DNA of 64,000 nt from Capsicum annuum (Eukaryota > Streptophyta > Magnoliopsida > Solanales > Solanaceae). The notes beneath the pieces were generated by a model. It worked only from the letters and a program-made list of their open reading frames with translations, was not told the origin of the DNA and did not search any database. A program made the translations under genes and the position numbers. The stretch lies in NCBI RefSeq assembly GCF_002878395.1, contig NC_061119.1:48789169-48853168 (forward strand), in the 5' to 3' direction. Positions 58,671 to 64,000 of the stretch are shown here, piece by piece (positions within the stretch are counted from its first letter, which is position 1; the number at the start of each line of letters is the position of its first letter).

Positions 58671-59840
58671 ATGCCTTGTAGATCTGAAAAAAAAGAAATT
58701 CTTCTATCCTATCTAGGTATGATGCTGAAGGGGTACATCCTACGAAGGAGTACATTTTTGGTCTCAGGTTCTATTCTAGATGGTACTGGAGTTTCTCCTA
58801 ATTCTACTAGTTCTTCTCAAGCCCCTGAGGTCAAAGTGTCGAATGCTTAATTTCATCAATCTATTAATGTTATTACTTAGTTGGTTGCTGCTCAGGCTAA
58901 GTGGGATGTATCAGGTGGGTTGACTGCTAAGGCCAGAAGGGTTAGCCAATTTATGAAGATGGTTTCTCCTACTATTACTAGAGTGAAGGTGGAGGTGGAT
59001 CCACAGGGCTTCTTGGATGGAATGGAGAAGATATTTTGAGTGATACAGGATACCAATGTGGAGAGGGAAAATTTTGTAGCTTATCTGCTCAAAGATATTA
59101 CTTATCAGTGCTATGATAGGTAGGACACATATAGGGGTGATGTGGAAGAATCCAAATTATTGGAGGCCTTATCTAATGCCTTCTTGGTTTATTTCTTCCC
59201 TAAAAAGCTGAGAGATAGAGGAGTTTGTGAATCTTAAGAGGGGAGAATGACTATCAAGGAATATGCGTTGAAATTCCATCATCTGTCAAGATAAGCTCTT
59301 GACTTGGTGGCTGATATGAGAATAAGAATGAGGTAGTTTTCTACTGGGTTTAAGAGAGATTTTATTTTAAAGAGCAAGACTGCTTTACTCTTTAAGGATA
59401 TGGATATTTCTTGGTTGACTATCCATATGCATCAAATGGAGAGTGGGAAAAGGAGACAGGTAAAATTTATGGATAAGCAAGAAAAGAGGAGCAGGTTTTT
59501 AGATAAGGAAGGTCCGCAGTCCTAGGTTTGTCGGGATGGCAAAAAGTGGCAAAAGAAGAATTAGGGAACTCGAGTTCTATCTCAATTGCCAGTGTCCCTT
59601 ACTCGAAGCAATCGTGAGATAAACGTCATTAGGTTGCTAAAAATTTCTAGGCACTAGATACTCAATATTAGGTGAGCAGAAGTTAGTTAGTTTTTTCTTT
59701 CCCTCCTTGTAGGTTTTGTGGTCAACCCAATTAGGGTTATTATAAACAAGGGAGGGACAAGTGTTTCAAGTGCGGCCTACAAGGTCATCAAATTAGGGAT
59801 TATCTGGTTAATAAGGTTGCTACAGGGGCGAATAAGGTTC
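58671..59840 (+). pseudogene. gag of element E (broken)
   Basis: From ATG 58671, frames must be switched repeatedly. Readable pieces include FLDGMEKIF.VIQDTNVERE (about 59010) and then FSTGFKRDFILKSKTALLFK (about 59338) and MDISWLTIHMHQMESGKRRQ, which match the RYAP..VADMRSRM..F..GL capsid end of chromovirus gag. The zinc knuckle at about 59760-59803 reads CFKCGLQGHQIRDY, with the last Cys changed to Tyr. The protein cannot be made. Confidence 0.8.
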
Positions 59841-60480
59841 TAGTGGTGTCATCTTCTACTCATACACCTGGTGGTATTGCATCGGCTTCTGTTACTGCTC
59901 CTAGTTCTAGTGTTGGTCAAAATAGTTTGTATGCATTGGCATCATGGCAGGAATTCGAGGCAATATCTGATATCATTATTGGTACATTACAGCTCTTTAC
60001 CTGTGATGTATCTTGTTTTATTGATCTGGGGTCCGTTATTTATTATGTGAATCCTGATGTATCTATATCTTTTTGTTGTGATCCCAAAGTGATTTCATTT
60101 TTTTTTTATTTTTACCCTAGCAGGATACTTGATTATTGATAAAAGGGTCTATAGGGGATGTGTGGTATTTGTTGGAAACAAGAAGACCTTGGTGGATCTA
60201 TTTGAGTTAGGGATGGTGGATTTTTATATCATATTAGGTATGGAATGGTTACACTCCTGTTACACATCCTTAGATTGTCGTAACTGAAAGGTTATCTTTA
60301 ATTTTCCTAAGAACAAGTTATGGAATGAGAGTGTGGTTCTTTAGCTCCTTGGGGAAGGTTTATTTCTTATCTTAGAGCCTAGATCTTAATCTCCAAGAGG
60401 TGTCTTTATCACTTGGTCTGGGTTAATGGTTCTAACTCGGAAAGTCCTTCTTAACAGTCAATTTTTATAGTTAATGAGTT
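59841..60480 (+). pseudogene. Protease of element E (broken)
   Basis: NSLYALASWQEFEAISDIII leads to a degraded active site (FIDLGSVIYYV, Asp kept) in the frame 59843-60139. After a frameshift comes the terminal block MVDFYIILGMEWLHSCYTSL (about 60208-60270), matching the DFDVILGMDWL end of the family. Confidence 0.75.
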
Positions 60481-60499
60481 TCTAGAGGTCGTTCCAGAT

Positions 60500-61735
60500 A
60501 GTCTTCATGGTGTTTCTCTGGATATGAAAATAGAGTATGGCATTGATTTACTTACGGACACTCATCCAATATCTATTCCTCCTTATAGAATGGCTCTGAC
60601 TGAGTTGAGAAACTCAAGGAGCAACTTAAGAATTATCTGGATAAGGGGTTTATTTGTCCTAGCATTTCTCCATGGGGTGCACCGGTGTAGTTCATGCATA
60701 AGAAGGATGGTTTCCATCGAATGTTCATTGAATATAGGTAGTTGAATAAGGTAACAATCAAGAATAAGTATCCTCTCCCGAGGATAAATAATTTGTTTGA
60801 CCAGTTGTAAGGTGCCAAGTTCTTTTCTAAGATAGATATCTGTTTTGGGTACCATCAACTTAAGATTAGGAAGGAAGATATCCCTAGGATGGCTTTTCGT
60901 ACTCAGTTTAGGCATTTTAAGTTCTTGGTAATGTCATTTGGATTGACCATTTCCCCAATGACATTTATGGATCTAATGAACAGATTCTTTAGAAAGTATT
61001 TAGATCTCTTTGTCATTGTGTTTATTGATGACATTCTGGTTTATTCAAAGAGTGTGGTAGATTATGATAATCATCTTTGTGTGGTGTTGCATAAATTAAA
61101 GGAATAGAATTTGTATGCCAAGTTCTCTAAGTGTGAGTTTTGGTTGAATGCCTTGACTTTCTTGGGTCATGTTATTTTTAATAAGGGGATAATGGTTGGT
61201 CCTCCAAAGATTATTCTGGTGAAAAGGTGGCCTAGGCCTATAACTCCATCTGATATCCGAAGTTTCTTGGGTTTAGCTGGGTATTATAGGCAGTTCCTAG
61301 AAAGCCACTCATCGATAGTAGATCTTTTAGCTAAGTTGACTTAGAAAAAGACTAAGTTTTCTTTGTCGGCTTCTTGTAAGGGGAGTTTTGATAAGTTAAG
61401 GGATGAGTTAACTTTGACTCCAATTCTGACTTTGCCGTAATACAATGATTGGTTTATGGTTTGTTATGATGCATCTCGAGTAGGGCTTGGTTGTGTCTTG
61501 ATGAAGCATAGGAAGGTTATTGCTTATGCTTCCTGGAAGCTAAAGGTGCATGAGAGGAATTATCCTACTCATGATTTAAAGCTGTTGGCAATTTTTTTTT
61601 CTTTGAAATTATGGCGGCATTATCTATATTTAGATCATAAGAGTCTGCATATGTGTTCACACAGAAAGAGCTTAATCTCAGGTAAAGAAAATGGCTTGAG
61701 ATTCTCAAGGCTAACATAGTTGGTAATTCTCTTAA
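60500..61735 (+). pseudogene. Reverse transcriptase and RNase H of element E (broken)
   Basis: Pieces in normal order: IDLLTDTHPISIPPYRMA (60545), GAPV.FMHKKDGFHRMFIEY (about 60680), [20 protein letters not shown] (about 60850), [20 protein letters not shown] and FIDDILVYS (about 61027-61050, active-site Asp pair intact), then FLGHVIFNKGIMVGPPK and [18 protein letters not shown]. RNase H from about 61456 has [13 protein letters not shown] and [20 protein letters not shown], then a degraded DHKSLH. Stops and frameshifts lie at 61108, 61345 and near 61437. Confidence 0.88.
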
Positions 61736-63110
61736 CGGGTTGTCTATTAGGATTATGGTTCATGTGGAGGAAGGAAAGTGGGAATTAATGAAGGATATTC
61801 ACTGTTTGGCCAGTCTTGAAGTTCGTCTCTTTTACTTTAAGGACGGTGGTGTGAAGGTGAAAGAAGTAGTTCAATCGTATCTTGGTGTAAAGATTAAGAA
61901 GAAACAATTACTTGATCCTATCTTGATGAAAATCAAGAGGGATGTTGGCAGGAAAAAGGTAACGGTGTTTGAGATCAATGGTAATGGTACTTCGTGGTAC
62001 CAAGGGAGGTTGTATGTTCCTGATGCCATTAGTTTGTGACAAAGGTTTTTGGCTGAGGCGCATGAGTCACACTATGTTGTTTATCTCTAAACGACAAATA
62101 TGTATCATGATCTCAAGAAGATCAATTGGTGGAATAGTATGAAAGGGAATATTGTTGACTTTGTGGCCAAATGCATGGTGTGTTAATAGGTTAAGGTTGA
62201 GCACATAAGGCCAGGTGGATTGCATTAAGAAATTGAGTTTCCCGAATGGAAGTGGAGGTAATCAATATGGATTTAGTTACTAGTCTTCCTCGATCTCGGA
62301 ACTAATTTGATTCAAATTGGGTTATTTTGGATAGGATAATGAAGTCTACTCACTTTTTTCCATTGAGGACTACCTTTTCTATAGAGGATTATGTGAAGCT
62401 GTATCTTCAAGAGATTGTGAAGCTGCATGGGGTACCTATCTCAATTATTTATAATGGTGGTACGCATTTTACATCTCATTTTTTGCAATTTTTCTAGCGA
62501 GGGTGGGAACTAAAGCTTTTCTGAGTACTGCTTTTCATCGGCAGTTGGATGGGCAAGTAGAAAGAACTATTAAGACATTAGAGGATGTGCTTTGGTCCTG
62601 TGTGATTAACTATGGTGGTAAATGGGTTGAGTATCTTCCTTTGGTGGAGTTTGCTTACAACAATAGCTATTATTCTAGTATTGGTATGGCCCCTTTCGAG
62701 GCATTGTACGATAAGAGGTGTAGATCTCCTATTGGTTGGTTTGAGCTTGGTGAGGATGACATGTTTGGTCCTAATCTGTTGCCAAAAGTAGTACATGGAT
62801 GTTAGGCATTTAGAGTTAGGGTTTGAGTTTTGGGATAAGGTGTCTCCCATGAAGGGAGTAGTGTGGTTTGATAAGAAGGAGAAGCTTAGTCCCTAATTTA
62901 TTGGTCCTTTGGTAGGATTGGGTATCTCAGATTCTCTATCTTATGAAGAGGTCCCGATTAAGATTTTTATAGGCAGGTTTGTCGGTTTTGGATCAAGGAT
63001 GTGGCTTCTATTAAGGTTCTGTAGAGAAACCATAATATGGAAAAGGCTACATGGGAAGTGGAGAAGGATTTGAAGTCTAAATATCCGCTCTCGTTTTTTT
63101 CTCCCGGGTT
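61736..63110 (+). pseudogene. Integrase and chromodomain-like end of element E (broken)
   Basis: The N-terminal part 61740-62039 is open (ELMKDIHCLASLEVRLFYFK). The zinc-binding part around 62100-62190 is broken. The core has WVILDRIMKSTHFFPL (first Asp near 62329) and IIYNGGTHFTSHF, where the second catalytic Asp is Asn (near 62450). RQLDGQVERTIKTLEDVLW keeps the Glu (near 62560). VEFAYNNSYYSSIGMAPFEA and SPMKGVVWFDKKEKL follow. YEEVPIKIF and ATWEVEKDLKSKYPL (62940-63090, two frames) are the chromodomain-like end. Confidence 0.85.
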
Positions 63111-63224
63111 CATGCAGAAGGTATTTGTTCTTGAACACATCTTTATTTCCTGAGTTTGACAAAGGAAAGATTAATATCTTTGTCCTTTGTTTTCGTACTT
63201 TGATGAGGATTAGGAATATGTTTG

Positions 63225-64000
63225 TGTAATACCCCACATTTTTGGGCTAATCTATGAACTGTTGTTCTTATGTGTATAACCTAGAATCCAAGTTATTCCT
63301 ATGTGAATATAAGTTTCATGATCTTTATCCTAGTGTGTGAAGTGCCCTTGAGGTTAAAAATGTTCATACGAATCACTTAGATCCAAGTTAAGCTAAGATC
63401 ATTTAATTCGTCCAAAATTTGATATTCGATTCTACAAGGGTCTACTTTAAACATGTATAACTTTTGTTACACTTGGAATTTTTCAGATCAAGACCTATCA
63501 AATTGTAGATAATGGAATTATATTTCCAACGATACAAATTTTTCCAAAATTCGATACCCGAATGAAAAGTTACAACTATTTTCGTGAGAGGCAGTAAGCC
63601 AAGGTGATATGCCCGCGCCGCCCAGGTTATTGCACCGGAATAGGCGGCGCGCTGCTGGCTCTACTCGCCCGGGCTAAAGAAGGTAGAGCCTTGACCATTC
63701 CCTAGCTATTTTAAAATCCTTAAGGATCAAGGGGCACTTTGGTCCTTTGCCCTCAACCCCAAACGTCCAATGGACGATTTATAACACCCCAAAGGGCATT
63801 ATTTGCCCACTTTTCATCATCAAAACTCACGTAAACCCTCCTCTTTTTCCACCATGAACAAAGTTCAACTTTTGTCTCATGAACACAAGGTTTTAAGTTT
63901 TGAATTCAATATTTCTTCAAGAATCCAAGGGTTAAAGTTTCCTAGTTCAATAAACCTTCAAGAAAAATCATGAATGGAGTTTCTTTCACAAGTTCATCAC
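63225..64000 (+). repeat. Start of the 3' LTR of element E (runs off the window)
   Basis: TGTAATACCCCACATTTTTG begins the LTR, after a GAGGATTAGGAATATG block that corresponds to the GAGGACGAATG block of D; the PPT expected between them is missing. The first 400 bp are distantly similar to the LTR of D (shared CTACAAGGGTC, CAACGATAC and GTGAGAG words), including a GC-rich GCGCCGCCCAGG segment near 63613-63625. The window ends inside it. Confidence 0.8.

Larger units (their letters stand above)
56235..64000 (+). mobile_element. Element E: decayed chromovirus, 5' LTR lacking its start, 3' LTR cut by the window
   Basis: Plus-strand order is LTR end (to 58456), PBS-like site, gag, protease, RT, RNase H, integrase, chromodomain-like end, and a new LTR start at 63225. 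The first ~780 bp of the 3' LTR have no counterpart in 56235-58456, so the left LTR seems to lack its beginning. D sits exactly at the left edge of what remains. E belongs to the same broad Tekay/Del group as D by protein wording but has a distinct LTR. Its coding frames are more damaged than those of D. Confidence 0.8.

Noticed and set aside
62578..63237. Minus-strand open frames at the end of element E
   Set aside because: They are antisense to the integrase and chromodomain-like region, which has clear protein similarity on the plus strand.
1..64000. Host single-copy genes, tRNA or rRNA genes
   Set aside because: I looked for exon-like ORFs with known domains and for rRNA or tRNA signatures on both strands; everything recognisable belongs to transposable elements. 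A tRNA scan would be needed to exclude degenerate tRNA copies.

Overview
This window is plant nuclear DNA made almost entirely of nested, decayed transposable elements. I found no intact host gene, rRNA, tRNA or CRISPR array. AT-rich spacer DNA, Tekay/Del-type and Tat-type Ty3/gypsy families, an RTE-type LINE tail and a Stowaway MITE together suggest a large-genome Solanaceae species (Capsicum, Nicotiana or Solanum type), probably in pericentromeric heterochromatin. The taxon is an inference from family resemblance, not from a marker gene.

Left part (1 to 35.2 kb). After a degenerate CA/CT-rich tandem repeat and a Ty1/copia integrase relic (about 1.03-1.56 kb) comes a four-deep nest that can be read from target-site duplications. 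G is a solo LTR (2368-2690 plus 33148-35175, flanked by ATATC). A is inserted in G: a long-LTR element (2691-33147) of Ogre/Tat type with no coding capacity (LARD-like). B is a solo LTR inserted in the 5' LTR of A (6938-8970 plus 23389-23731, flanked by AATTT). C is a Tat-lineage Ty3/gypsy element on the minus strand inserted in B (8971-23388, flanked by GTGCC/GCGCC). The 5' LTR of A also took up a Stowaway MITE and a 5'-truncated RTE LINE. Removing all insertions gives a 5' LTR of about 3.68 kb, against 3.66 kb for the 3' LTR, which confirms the reconstruction.

C carries, on the minus strand, gag, protease, RT, RNase H, a second RNase H and integrase, all broken. On the plus strand, between integrase and the 3' LTR, it has a broken antisense ORF related to the plant mobile domain, with its own TATA-like box. 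Its integrase C-terminus is duplicated around an inverted copy of the element's own 3' end. The interior of A holds an array of about 2.1 kb (26.82-28.91 kb) of short imperfect palindromes whose two arms vary together. This is the most striking unexplained structure in the window.

Right part (35.2 to 64 kb). It holds AT-rich unassigned repeat DNA, a TIR element (about 36.18-37.24 kb), a minus-strand chromovirus relic F (40.2-45.8 kb), and a complete but dead chromovirus D (45798-56229, LTRs of 2.7 kb, flanked by TATCG). A second, more decayed chromovirus E (56.2-64.0 kb) has a 5' LTR without its start and a 3' LTR that runs off the window. Coding relics of C, D, E and F carry many in-frame stops. 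In D most of these are at CAG or TGG codons, as expected of long-methylated, silenced DNA.
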